A DNA stretch of 23,728 nucleotides. It comes from CAYRLW01 sp964425215. Its GTDB lineage: Bacteria > Spirochaetota > Spirochaetia > Treponematales > Breznakiellaceae. The position numbers were made by a program, and so were the translations under genes. This document shows positions 1 to 6,925 of this stretch, in pieces. Location: contig CAYRLW010000050.1 of the NCBI GenBank assembly GCA_964425215.1, positions 1-23,728 on the forward strand, in the 5' to 3' direction. Every line of letters starts with the position of its first letter. Position 1 is the stretch's first letter. The notes under the pieces were generated by a model, which did no database searches, was not told where the DNA came from, and saw nothing but the letters and a program-made list of their open reading frames with translations.

Positions 1-388
1 AATGGGGTTCCCTTTGGTCTAATTCGTCCTTAATCGAGCGGAGGGTCGATGTGAATTCTTCGATGTTTGGGGGTTTAACCAGGTAGCGGCGAACACCGTA
101 CCGTAAAGCCTCCTGGGCAAACTCAAATTTCCTGTAAGCGCTGAGGAACACCACCACGAAGGGTTGGTTTGTCTCCCACGCCCAGCGGGCGAACTCTAAA
201 CCATTCATCCGGGGCATTTGGATATCGCAAAACACCACGTCGATTTCGTTCTTTTCAACCCATTCCTTCGCTTCCAGTCCGTTGGCGGCCTGAGCGGCCA
301 CCACAAACCCCGACTGGTCCCAGGGGAGATATCGAGCGAGACTTGTTCTGATTTCGTATTCGTCGTCCGCGATTAGAACTCTATACAT
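1..388 (-). CDS. Response regulator, YesN/AraC-type, receiver domain (partial, C-terminus beyond window)
   Basis: Translation of the minus strand from the ATG at 388 gives 129 residues with no stop before the window edge, so this is the 5' part of a longer gene. It begins MYRVLIADDEYEIR and shows the full receiver-domain signature: the acidic pair D8/D9, the phosphoacceptor in VVFCDIQMPRMNG (about residue 54), the FLSAY segment, and the conserved lysine in RRYLVKP. The spacing and the DDEYEIR/FLSAY style are typical of YesN-type regulators, which carry a C-terminal AraC helix-turn-helix domain; that part would lie to the left of position 1. It is divergent from a sugar ABC importer, a usual arrangement in which a YesM-like kinase and this regulator switch on the importer. 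No strong Shine-Dalgarno is visible before the ATG, so the exact start is less certain than the family. Confidence 0.88.
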   Translation of the reverse strand, partial: MYRVLIADDEYEIRTSLARYLPWDQSGFVVAAQAANGLEAKEWVEKNEIDVVFCDIQMPRMNGLEFARWAWETNQPFVVVFLSAYRKFEFAQEALRYGVRRYLVKPPNIEEFTSTLRSIKDELDQREPH

Positions 389-390
389 CG

Positions 391-404
391 GGTATAATGA
401 TACC
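391..404. promoter_or_regulatory. Small inverted repeat in the divergent regulator/importer intergenic region
   Basis: GGTAT-AATG-ATACC forms a 5-bp inverted repeat with a 4-base centre immediately upstream of the response-regulator start and about 90 bases upstream of the solute-binding protein gene. The position between divergent genes suits an operator, but the half-sites are short and chance occurrence is possible. Confidence 0.25.
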
Positions 405-433
405 ATTTCGAACCAAAACGCGCCACACGGAAT

Positions 434-462
434 TCTTGGTCGATGGTACAATCCCTTATACT
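434..462 (+). promoter_or_regulatory. Candidate promoter for the sugar-importer operon
   Basis: A good -10 hexamer TATACT lies at 457-462. Upstream, TTGGTC at 436-441 leaves a 15-base spacer, and TTCTTG at 434-439 leaves 17; neither is a strong -35, which suits a promoter needing an activator such as the divergent response regulator. The transcript would begin near 469, giving a leader of about 20 bases that contains the AAGGAGGT ribosome site at 478-485. Confidence 0.4.
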
Positions 463-490
463 ACGTTTATCGGTTAGAAGGAGGTAGGTT

Positions 491-1813
491 GTGAAAAAAT
501 TGGGCGTTGTCTTGTTTACCCTATGCGTACTCATGGCACCCAGCGTGTGGGCTTCGGGAGGAACCGATTCAAAGGGAACCCCCGCGGCGGATAAAAAGAT
601 TGAACTAAAAATTACGTGGTGGGGTTCCCAGGCTCGGCACGAGGGGACCATAAAGGTCATCGAGCTGTACGAAAAATTGAATCCCAACGTACATATCGTG
701 TATGAATTCGCCGGGTGGAACGATTATTGGACCAAGCTAACCACCATGGCCGCGGGGGGACAACTCCCCGACGTAATGCAACAGGATTACGCTCGGCTAG
801 CGGAATGGCAAAGTAAAAATTTGTTGTATCCCCTCGATGACTTTGTTAAAAACAAGGTGATCAATACGGACAACGTGGCGGACGCGCTTCTTGCTTCCGG
901 CCGGATCGATGGTAAGTTGTACGCTATCAACCTGGGTTCCAACAGCCAAGCCTTTGTGTTAGATACGGACGCTTTTAAAAAAGCCGGGATCCCCTTGCCG
1001 GACCCCAAATGGACCTGGGCGGATTTTGAAAAAATCGCCACAGCGCTTCACGATAAGTTGGGTATCTACGGCGGTCCCATCGGCCTGGACAACGAACAGC
1101 TATGGAAATCCCTCTACCTCGGTTTGGGTCAGTGGGCCTACAGCAAGGATGGAAAATCCTTAGGGTATACGGATGACGCCCCCTTCGTGGCCTACCTGCA
1201 AATGGTGGTTCGTCTGGCGAAAGCGGGGGTAATCGCTCCCAAACAGGAACAAATTTCTGCCTACGCCGACGCGAATAATCCGGAACTTCAGCCCATCGTA
1301 ACTGGTAAGGGTGCCATGGCCTATATGTGGAGTAACCAGCCCTTTGCCATGGTAAAGGCTGCCGGAGAGGGTCGCCATTTTGCCTTGGTAGAGCTTCCCA
1401 GACCCATAAAGAATGGGGCCTCCTCCAACTATTTAAAGGCTTCCATGTATTTCTCCGTAACGAGCCAATCGAAGCACCCGGAAGAGGCTGCTAAATTTAT
1501 CGATTTCTTTACCAACAACGTGGATGCGAATAAGATAATGATGGCCGAACGGGGTGTTCCCATTTCTTCCGAGGTCCGGAAAGCCCTGTCGCCCCTATTG
1601 CCGCCCATTTCGCAGGAAGTATTCTCCTTTATAGACCGGGTTTCCAAGGACGCGAGCCCCACTCCGCCCCCCGATCCTGCCCACGCCAACGAACTGGTAG
1701 ATAACGTGTTCAAACCGGAGGTCGCCGAAAAAGTTCTCTTTGGGGTTTCTACTCCTGAAGAAGCGGTAAAGACTCTTCGTACCCAAGCGGGGATAATTCT
1801 TCCTAAGAATTAG
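491..1813 (+). CDS. Extracellular solute-binding protein of a carbohydrate ABC importer (family 1)
   Basis: This 440-residue protein begins with GTG, five bases after a strong AAGGAGGT ribosome site. A classical signal peptide (MKKLG, hydrophobic stretch, SVWA) predicts cleavage near residue 21; there is no lipobox cysteine, so it is probably periplasmic or released rather than a lipoprotein. The mature part starts with the family's KITWWGSQ strand and continues with HEGTIKVIELYEKLNP, YEFAGWNDYWTKL and LPDVMQQD, all typical of MalE/UgpB-like sugar-binding proteins, as is the length. It would capture a sugar or oligosaccharide and deliver it to the two permeases downstream; the ligand cannot be read from the sequence. 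It is the first gene of a four-gene operon and is separated from the permeases by a stem-loop, which often raises the amount of binding protein relative to permease. Confidence 0.92.
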   Translation: MKKLGVVLFTLCVLMAPSVWASGGTDSKGTPAADKKIELKITWWGSQARHEGTIKVIELYEKLNPNVHIVYEFAGWNDYWTKLTTMAAGGQLPDVMQQDYARLAEWQSKNLLYPLDDFVKNKVINTDNVADALLASGRIDGKLYAINLGSNSQAFVLDTDAFKKAGIPLPDPKWTWADFEKIATALHDKLGIYGGPIGLDNEQLWKSLYLGLGQWAYSKDGKSLGYTDDAPFVAYLQMVVRLAKAGVIAPKQEQISAYADANNPELQPIVTGKGAMAYMWSNQPFAMVKAAGEGRHFALVELPRPIKNGASSNYLKASMYFSVTSQSKHPEEAAKFIDFFTNNVDANKIMMAERGVPISSEVRKALSPLLPPISQEVFSFIDRVSKDASPTPPPDPAHANELVDNVFKPEVAEKVLFGVSTPEEAVKTLRTQAGIILPKN

Positions 1814-1829
1814 ATCGTTCGATTTTATC

Positions 1830-1860
1830 ACGGGGACCATGAAACAGTGGTCCCCGTTCT
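1830..1860 (+). terminator. Stem-loop after the binding-protein gene (partial terminator or mRNA-stabilising hairpin)
   Basis: A perfect 10-bp stem, ACGGGGACCA (1830-1839) with TGGTCCCCGT (1848-1857), encloses an 8-base loop and is followed by TCTTATAA, only a weak U-tract. It sits between the binding-protein and permease genes of one operon, where such hairpins typically terminate part of the transcription or protect the upstream message. Confidence 0.7.
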
Positions 1861-1870
1861 TATAAGAACA

Positions 1871-1896
1871 AATCCAAAAGCCGCGGTTTCTGGATT
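1871..1896. repeat. Imperfect inverted repeat with CCGCGG centre upstream of the permease genes
   Basis: The outer arms AATCCA (1871-1876) and TGGATT (1891-1896) are perfect, and the inside AAAGCCGCGGTTT pairs with one mismatch and one G-T pair, around the palindrome CCGCGG at 1881-1886. It could be a second hairpin or a LacI-type operator. It lies 30 bases before the permease start. Confidence 0.35.
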
Positions 1897-1925
1897 TGAC
1901 TCATCTTTTCAAAGGATTATCTCTT

Positions 1926-2834
1926 ATGCCAAATACGGTTAATCGCCGGCGAAAAAGCGATCTGATACATGGTTACCTGTTTATAAGTCCCTGGCTTATT
2001 GGGTTCTTTGGTTTAACCCTATTGCCCACCCTTATGTCCTTTTATCTATCCTTTACCAACTACGATTTATTAAGCGCCCCCAAGTGGATTGGTTTAGCGA
2101 ATTTTAAACAGATGTTTTTTAACGACCCCCGGTATTGGAAATCCGTATTCGCCACCCTCTATTACGCTTTTTTCGCGATTCCGCTCCGTTTAATCGTAGC
2201 TTTAGCCGTCGCGATGGCCTTGAATTCCGGACGAAAGGGTACCGCTTTTTACCGGGCCCTATACTATTTACCATCTATCGTGGGGGATAGCGTCGCCGTA
2301 GCGGTTATGTGGCGTCAGATATTTGGTTCCCACGGGGTCGTGAACGCGGCCCTCGCTTCGGTAGGTTTGCCTTCCAATACTTCGTGGACCGGCGACCCCC
2401 GATTCGCGATTTGGACGTTGATCCTTCTCGCGGCGTGGCAATTTGGTTCTTCCATGCTGATCTTTCTGGCGGGACTTAAACAAATACCCCTGGAACTCTA
2501 CGAATCCGCCGATATGGACGGCGCCGGGCGACTTCGTAAATTTTTTAAAATTACTCTACCTATGCTTACCCCGGTAATTTTATTTAACCTGATTATGCAA
2601 ATGATAAACGGACTGATAGTCTTTACCCCCGCATTGATTATTACGGGCGGACAACCCCTGGATACGACTAATTTTTATGCCCTTTATTTATACCGTCGTG
2701 CTTTTGAAACCTTTCAAATGGGATATGGATCGGGAATGGCGTGGGTGCTTCTTGTAATTATAGGAATATTAACCGCCGTTGTTTTTAAATCATCGTCCCG
2801 ATGGGTATTCTACGAAGCGGGGGGGCGGAGCTAA
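1926..2834 (+). CDS. Sugar ABC importer permease 1 (MalF/UgpA-like)
   Basis: The ATG at 1926 is preferred over an in-frame TTG at 1896 because AAAGGA at 1911-1916 stands at ribosome-site distance and the protein then starts MPNTVNRRRK before the first membrane helix. The 302-residue product has about six hydrophobic helices, starting with YLFISPWLIGFFGL. Near its last third it carries the EAA loop that docks the ATPase (LELYESADMDGAGRLRKFFKITLP), as in MalF-type subunits. It would form the inner-membrane channel with the next gene product. Codons here are strikingly A/T-rich (many TTA, ATT, TTT) compared with the Jet and purine genes. Its stop at 2832-2834 is one base before the next start, implying translational coupling. 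Confidence 0.92.
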   Translation: MPNTVNRRRKSDLIHGYLFISPWLIGFFGLTLLPTLMSFYLSFTNYDLLSAPKWIGLANFKQMFFNDPRYWKSVFATLYYAFFAIPLRLIVALAVAMALNSGRKGTAFYRALYYLPSIVGDSVAVAVMWRQIFGSHGVVNAALASVGLPSNTSWTGDPRFAIWTLILLAAWQFGSSMLIFLAGLKQIPLELYESADMDGAGRLRKFFKITLPMLTPVILFNLIMQMINGLIVFTPALIITGGQPLDTTNFYALYLYRRAFETFQMGYGSGMAWVLLVIIGILTAVVFKSSSRWVFYEAGGRS

Positions 2835-2835
2835 T

Positions 2836-3693
2836 ATGACGCATAAAAAATCTTCAACGAACCGGTCCCTTGGAACCTTGGGCTTTCATGTAACCATCGG
2901 CTTCTTTGGTTTAGTAATGATCTATCCGGTCCTATGGTTGGCCGCCAGTTCCCTAAAACCCGCGGGAGAAATTTGGACCCGCGTAAACTCCCTTATTCCC
3001 CTCGCTCCGACCCTGCAAAATTACGTAAACGGCTGGAAAGGATTTGGAGGCGTTGGATTTGACGTTTTCTATCTTAATTCCTTTTTATATTCCGCCTTGG
3101 GGACCATCTTCGCCATCGTTTCCTCCGCGGTGGTGGGTTTTGGGTTTGCCCGGATAGAATTTCCGGGTAAAAATATATGGTTTGCCTGCATGATAACCAC
3201 GTTGATGCTTCCAGCGCAAATTCAAATTATTCCCCAATATATTCTCTTTAGCCGTATGGGGCTTATTAACACCTTTTTACCCCTTTTAATTCCCCGACTA
3301 TTTGGTCAAGCATTTTTTATCTTTATGCTTATGCAGTTTATCCGGGGGATTCCAAAGGATTTAGATGAAGCGGCGGAAATAGACGGATGCGGGCGCTTCT
3401 ACATTTTTTCACGCATCCTCTTGCCTCTTCTAAAACCGGCCATGTTTACCGCATCCATATTTTCGTTCTATTGGACCTGGGGCGATTTTCTCGCACCCCT
3501 GGTGTACCTAAATAACCCTAAATTGTATACCCTGTCCTTAGCCCTTCGATCCTTTGCGGATCCCGCGGGGCTTACCGATTGGGGCGCAATTTTTGCTATG
3601 AGCTTTCTTTCTCTATTACCGGTTTTTATTCTGTTTATCGCCTTCCAAAAGTACCTTACCCAGGGAGTGGCGACAACGGGGTTAAAGGGGTAG
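2836..3693 (+). CDS. Sugar ABC importer permease 2 (MalG/UgpE-like)
   Basis: The start at ATG 2836 is supported by GGAG at 2827-2830 and by abutting the upstream stop codon; an upstream in-frame alternative start would overlap the previous gene by about 55 bases and add a non-hydrophobic tail. The 285-residue protein has six predicted membrane helices (the first near VTIGFFGLVMIYPVLWLAAS). It carries the EAA motif IPKDLDEAAEIDGCGRFYIF followed by LLPLLKPA, the ATPase-docking loop of MalG-type subunits. It pairs with the preceding permease. There is no ATPase gene in the operon, so a shared MsmK/UgpC-like ATPase encoded elsewhere is expected. Confidence 0.92.
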   Translation: MTHKKSSTNRSLGTLGFHVTIGFFGLVMIYPVLWLAASSLKPAGEIWTRVNSLIPLAPTLQNYVNGWKGFGGVGFDVFYLNSFLYSALGTIFAIVSSAVVGFGFARIEFPGKNIWFACMITTLMLPAQIQIIPQYILFSRMGLINTFLPLLIPRLFGQAFFIFMLMQFIRGIPKDLDEAAEIDGCGRFYIFSRILLPLLKPAMFTASIFSFYWTWGDFLAPLVYLNNPKLYTLSLALRSFADPAGLTDWGAIFAMSFLSLLPVFILFIAFQKYLTQGVATTGLKG

Positions 3694-3697
3694 CCAA

Positions 3698-4807
3698 TTG
3701 AAGGAAATCAGGGTTGTTTTAGTTGGTATCGGAGGTTATGGGGAACAGTATCTGTCCCATTATTTTTCAAAGGGTCTGCCCGAGTTTTCAGAACTCGTGG
3801 GGGCTATAGATCCGTTCCCTGAAAACTCTCGGTATTACCAGCGGATTAAAGAAGCTGGAATACCAATTTTTGCGGATCTGGAATCTTTTTACCAGAACCA
3901 TGGGGCCGATTTGGCGATTATCGTCACCCCTATTCACCTGCATACCCCTTTCGCGCTCCAGGCCCTTTCGAGGGGTTCCCACGTTCTGTTGGAAAAACCG
4001 TTATGCGCTACGATGGAGGAAGGAGAACAGCTTAGGTCTGCGGCTAAAACCTCGGGCAAAATGGTGAGCGTGGGTTACCAATGGTCCTTTTCAGAAGCGG
4101 TGGGTTCATTAAAAAGGGATATCATCTCTGGACGTTTGGGCCGCCCCTTAGAATTGAGGACCCTGGTATTATGGCCCCGGAAAATATCATATTATAGAAG
4201 AAATTCGTGGGCGGGACGAATAAAAACCGATTCGGGAGCTTGGGTACTGGATAGCCCCCTGAATAATGCGGCGGCCCATTTTTTGCATAATATGCTTTAC
4301 GTTCTAGGTAGCGATGACCATTTGGCCCTGATCCCCGAGGAGTTTCAAGGGGAATTGTACCGGGTCAACGATATTGAAAATTACGATACCGCGGCGATTG
4401 AGATGAGAACGAAGGGGGGGACTATGTTAAAAATGTACGTTTCCCACGCGGTTCCCTACGAACGGGGCCCCCAATTTTCTTTCCGTTTTGAAAACGCTAC
4501 GGTGACCTACGGCGATGATAAACGGATCGTTGCCCGATTTCTAGATGGCCGGGAAAAGGTGTATGGGGACCCGGATCTGGAGTATTTTGCCAAAATTCGT
4601 AGGACCGTCGACGCTATACGGACGGGAGGATCCGTCCCCTGTGACGTGGAAAGCGCCTGGGCCCACACGTATTGTATAAACCGCATCCAGGAATTTCCCA
4701 TACGTACTTTTCCCCGGGAAAGGATACGCCTTCAAAAATTTGAGGCCGATTCCCTCGTTTGGGTTCAAGGCTTGGCGGAGGATTACGAACAAAGATATAT
4801 GCAATAG
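3698..4807 (+). CDS. Gfo/Idh/MocA family NAD(P)-dependent oxidoreductase
   Basis: The start is a TTG at 3698, preceded at good distance by AAAGGGG; it places the Rossmann strand right at the N-terminus, as usual for the family. The 369-residue protein shows the dinucleotide fold GIGGYG (residues 10-15), the VTPIHLHTPFALQAL segment and the EKP motif at 99-101 that defines Gfo/Idh/MocA enzymes. A later AAAHFLHNMLYVLG segment resembles the active-site histidine region. Such enzymes oxidise or reduce sugars, inositols or sugar acids using NAD(P). Being the last gene of the importer operon, it probably acts on the imported compound or a derivative of it; the substrate is not readable. Confidence 0.88.
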   Translation: MKEIRVVLVGIGGYGEQYLSHYFSKGLPEFSELVGAIDPFPENSRYYQRIKEAGIPIFADLESFYQNHGADLAIIVTPIHLHTPFALQALSRGSHVLLEKPLCATMEEGEQLRSAAKTSGKMVSVGYQWSFSEAVGSLKRDIISGRLGRPLELRTLVLWPRKISYYRRNSWAGRIKTDSGAWVLDSPLNNAAAHFLHNMLYVLGSDDHLALIPEEFQGELYRVNDIENYDTAAIEMRTKGGTMLKMYVSHAVPYERGPQFSFRFENATVTYGDDKRIVARFLDGREKVYGDPDLEYFAKIRRTVDAIRTGGSVPCDVESAWAHTYCINRIQEFPIRTFPRERIRLQKFEADSLVWVQGLAEDYEQRYMQ

Positions 4808-4845
4808 GGGGCCTTCGAGGGAAGCCGATTCCCTCCGTTCCCCCT
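4806..4845 (+). terminator. Candidate terminator after the sugar operon
   Basis: GGGGG (4807-4811) can pair with CCCCC (4840-4844), and inside it GAGGG (4817-4821) pairs with CCCTC (4831-4835), making a two-tier hairpin that overlaps the stop codon of the oxidoreductase gene. There is only a short TTGTT after it, so it is a weak intrinsic terminator at best. Confidence 0.4.
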
Positions 4846-4873
4846 TGTTCCATACCCGTACGGTTGGTATGCT
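4845..4873 (+). promoter_or_regulatory. Candidate jet operon promoter with embedded palindrome
   Basis: TTGTTC (4845-4850) and TATGCT (4868-4873) have an exact 17-base spacer and resemble -35 and -10 hexamers. The transcript would start near 4880, at or just before the jetA ATG (4881). Within the spacer lies CATACC (4851-4856) inverted against GGTATG (4866-4871), with the perfect 8-bp palindrome CCGTACGG (4856-4863) inside. This arrangement would let a repressor block the polymerase directly. No Shine-Dalgarno is visible before jetA. Confidence 0.4.
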
Positions 4874-4880
4874 TTAATCC

Positions 4881-6350
4881 ATGCCAGGCGTTTTTTCGGT
4901 CCTTCCGGATTCATTCTTTTCTCCCCTTGCAAGTCCGAACAAGGCGGATTACGCGGCCTGTTTGTTGATTTTTTACCGGCTTTTTCAAGAGAGCCCTGGG
5001 GGGGTGGAACGGACTACCCTGGTTTCCCGGTTTGCCGAATACGTTGCCCAGACGGGTCACGTTTTTACCGATGAAGAGGGGGCCGAATCCTTGGATGGGG
5101 AAAGCGGGTCAACGCTGGAGGATGGCGAGTCCCTGGAAGCGGAGGAAGCGGAACGGTTGGACGAAGCGGGTGATTCTTCGGAGGGGGGGCGGGATCCGGA
5201 TAGGGCTACGGCTTCCGGAATTCTGCGACGATTGACCGCCTATGGATGGCTGGGCGAGGAGGTTCTTCCGGACTACACGCGGATGATCACCCTTTCAAGC
5301 CACGCGAAACCGTTTTTCGACGCCCTGAACGCGGTGGAAAGCGGGGGCGGTTTGGAATACGAGAGCCACGTGGTGGCTATTTATTCATCCCTCTGTACCG
5401 ACGCGGCCAAGGACTACGGTCACCACGCGGTGCTGAACGCCCACTATCATGTAAGCCTGCTTATCGATTCCCTCAAGGTGCTCTCCCAGAATATCCGAAC
5501 CCACTACGAGCGGCTTATGGCCGAAAATTCCGAAGCCGAAATCGCGGATATTCTGCGGCTCCACTACGACAAATACTTGGAAGAGGTGGTGGATAGGGCC
5601 TACGCTCGGTTAAAAACGTCGGATAATCTTTCAAAGTACCGTCCCCGGATCATTAAAGCGGTAAATAGCTTTTTAGCCGATAAGGCCTGGATGGCGAAGA
5701 CCGCTTCTGCCCTGGCTTTGCTTCGGCGAGAGCCGGTGGAAGAGGGGCGTCGGCGTTTAAAAGCCCTACTGGAGGATATCCGGGATCAACTGAAGGCTCT
5801 GGACCCGGCCTTGGACGATATCGACCGGAGGAATATGATCTACGCCCGGTCTTCTCTGGAGAGCATCCGGAGCCGGCTTCGGTCCGACGCCACGGTGGCG
5901 GGCCGGCTTATCGAAATTGCCCGTTCGGTGGTCCACGACGAGGCCCTTTCGCGGCGCTTATCCCATCGTATTCACCGGGCCCGATGGTTTGGAAAAGAAT
6001 CCCGGTACAACCGCTGGTTCCGCGAAAGCCCCAGAGCCGTTTTGCTTGCCAAGCCCAGGGTGGACACCCTGGTATTGGAAAGGGCGGAGGCGGAACTGCG
6101 CCTCCGCATCGCCCGCCAATTGAGCCCCGAACGGATTGCCGCGTGGCTGGATGAACGGGTGGACGAGGCGGGATTTGCCTGGGCCCACGAGTTGGCGGTG
6201 GATCAGGAGGCCTTTGTGCGGGTTCTTCACGCGACGGCCTACGGGGAAGCCCACCGGCTCCATTTCCCCTATGCGGTCGAGTGGGACCAGGGGTTCGTGG
6301 AAGGGGCCCAGTGGATTTTTCAGAAGCACGGGTATAGGAGACGCCGATAA
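4881..6350 (+). CDS. jetA: Wadjet defence protein JetA (kleisin-like subunit)
   Basis: The first gene of the four-gene Jet operon encodes 489 residues. The N-terminus (VLPDSFFSPLASPNKADYAACLLIFYRLF) resembles the JetA family often found with JetB, JetC and JetD in type II/III-like Wadjet systems; the family assignment rests on this, on length and above all on gene order. JetA is the kleisin bridging the SMC heads and binding JetB. A winged-helix-like N-terminal segment (about 24-60 and 108-140) is interrupted by a very acidic linker at 64-107, in which 19 of 44 residues are D or E and only two are basic. The rest is predominantly helical and arginine-rich. The ATG at 4881 has no ribosome site, but the family-like N-terminus follows at once. 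The stop overlaps the jetB start (TAATG). Confidence 0.82.
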   Translation: MPGVFSVLPDSFFSPLASPNKADYAACLLIFYRLFQESPGGVERTTLVSRFAEYVAQTGHVFTDEEGAESLDGESGSTLEDGESLEAEEAERLDEAGDSSEGGRDPDRATASGILRRLTAYGWLGEEVLPDYTRMITLSSHAKPFFDALNAVESGGGLEYESHVVAIYSSLCTDAAKDYGHHAVLNAHYHVSLLIDSLKVLSQNIRTHYERLMAENSEAEIADILRLHYDKYLEEVVDRAYARLKTSDNLSKYRPRIIKAVNSFLADKAWMAKTASALALLRREPVEEGRRRLKALLEDIRDQLKALDPALDDIDRRNMIYARSSLESIRSRLRSDATVAGRLIEIARSVVHDEALSRRLSHRIHRARWFGKESRYNRWFRESPRAVLLAKPRVDTLVLERAEAELRLRIARQLSPERIAAWLDERVDEAGFAWAHELAVDQEAFVRVLHATAYGEAHRLHFPYAVEWDQGFVEGAQWIFQKHGYRRRR

Positions 6351-6925
6351 TGGATAACCTGGAAGAGTTAGCGGAGATAGGGGCCTTGACCACGGAGGAT
6401 TTTGGGTATTTTACCAAAACGGTTCGGGAATTGCTGTCCCGGTGCTTTATCATCCGGGGGGTGGACGAAGCCCTGTATACCTTTGGTATCCGAAACTACG
6501 GACTCCTGGAGCCCTATTTCGCCTGCATGGGGGCCCAACTGCGGAAGGACGAAAGCCTGGGGGTTTTAGCCTGGCGAGGGGGCTACGAAAGCCGAGTCCA
6601 TTTAGGTAGGGATGAAACCTGCGCCCTTCTGGTTTTCCGTCTTTTTTACGAAGAAAAACGAAATACCATCCGGCTTTCCGAGTATCCCACCATCACAATA
6701 TTCGATTTTCTCCAGCGTTTTAAGGCGATTACCGACAAGGACCTTAAAAAAACTCGGTTTTTAGAATTACTCCGTCGGTTTGGGGCGTTAAAACTGATAA
6801 AAGTTCCCGGCGATACGGGTCCCGACGCCCTCATCCTCCTGTATCCCAGTTTAGCCCTCGTTTTGGACCAGGAAGGGATCGATGAAATTCGGGGCTTTAT
6901 TAAAAACGAAGAGGATCCCGCATGA
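6350..6925 (+). CDS. jetB: Wadjet defence protein JetB (KITE/MukE-like winged-helix subunit)
   Basis: The 191-residue protein starts at the ATG that shares one base with the jetA stop codon and ends in a 4-base ATGA overlap with jetC, so it is translationally coupled on both sides. It has no enzymatic motif. Its composition and layout (LTTEDFGYFTKTVRELLSRCFII, a strand-rich middle, then IFDFLQRFKAITDKDLKKTRFLELLRRFGAL and a final strand pair) fit the small paired winged-helix protein that binds the kleisin in MukBEF-like complexes. Size and position are as expected for JetB. The identification depends more on context than on sequence motifs. Confidence 0.78.
   Translation: MDNLEELAEIGALTTEDFGYFTKTVRELLSRCFIIRGVDEALYTFGIRNYGLLEPYFACMGAQLRKDESLGVLAWRGGYESRVHLGRDETCALLVFRLFYEEKRNTIRLSEYPTITIFDFLQRFKAITDKDLKKTRFLELLRRFGALKLIKVPGDTGPDALILLYPSLALVLDQEGIDEIRGFIKNEEDPA

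Noticed and set aside
5908..6453. Minus-strand 181-codon open frame opposite jetA/jetB
   Set aside because: It is proline/arginine-rich, antisense to two well-supported genes, and has no family features; it is a GC-rich shadow frame.
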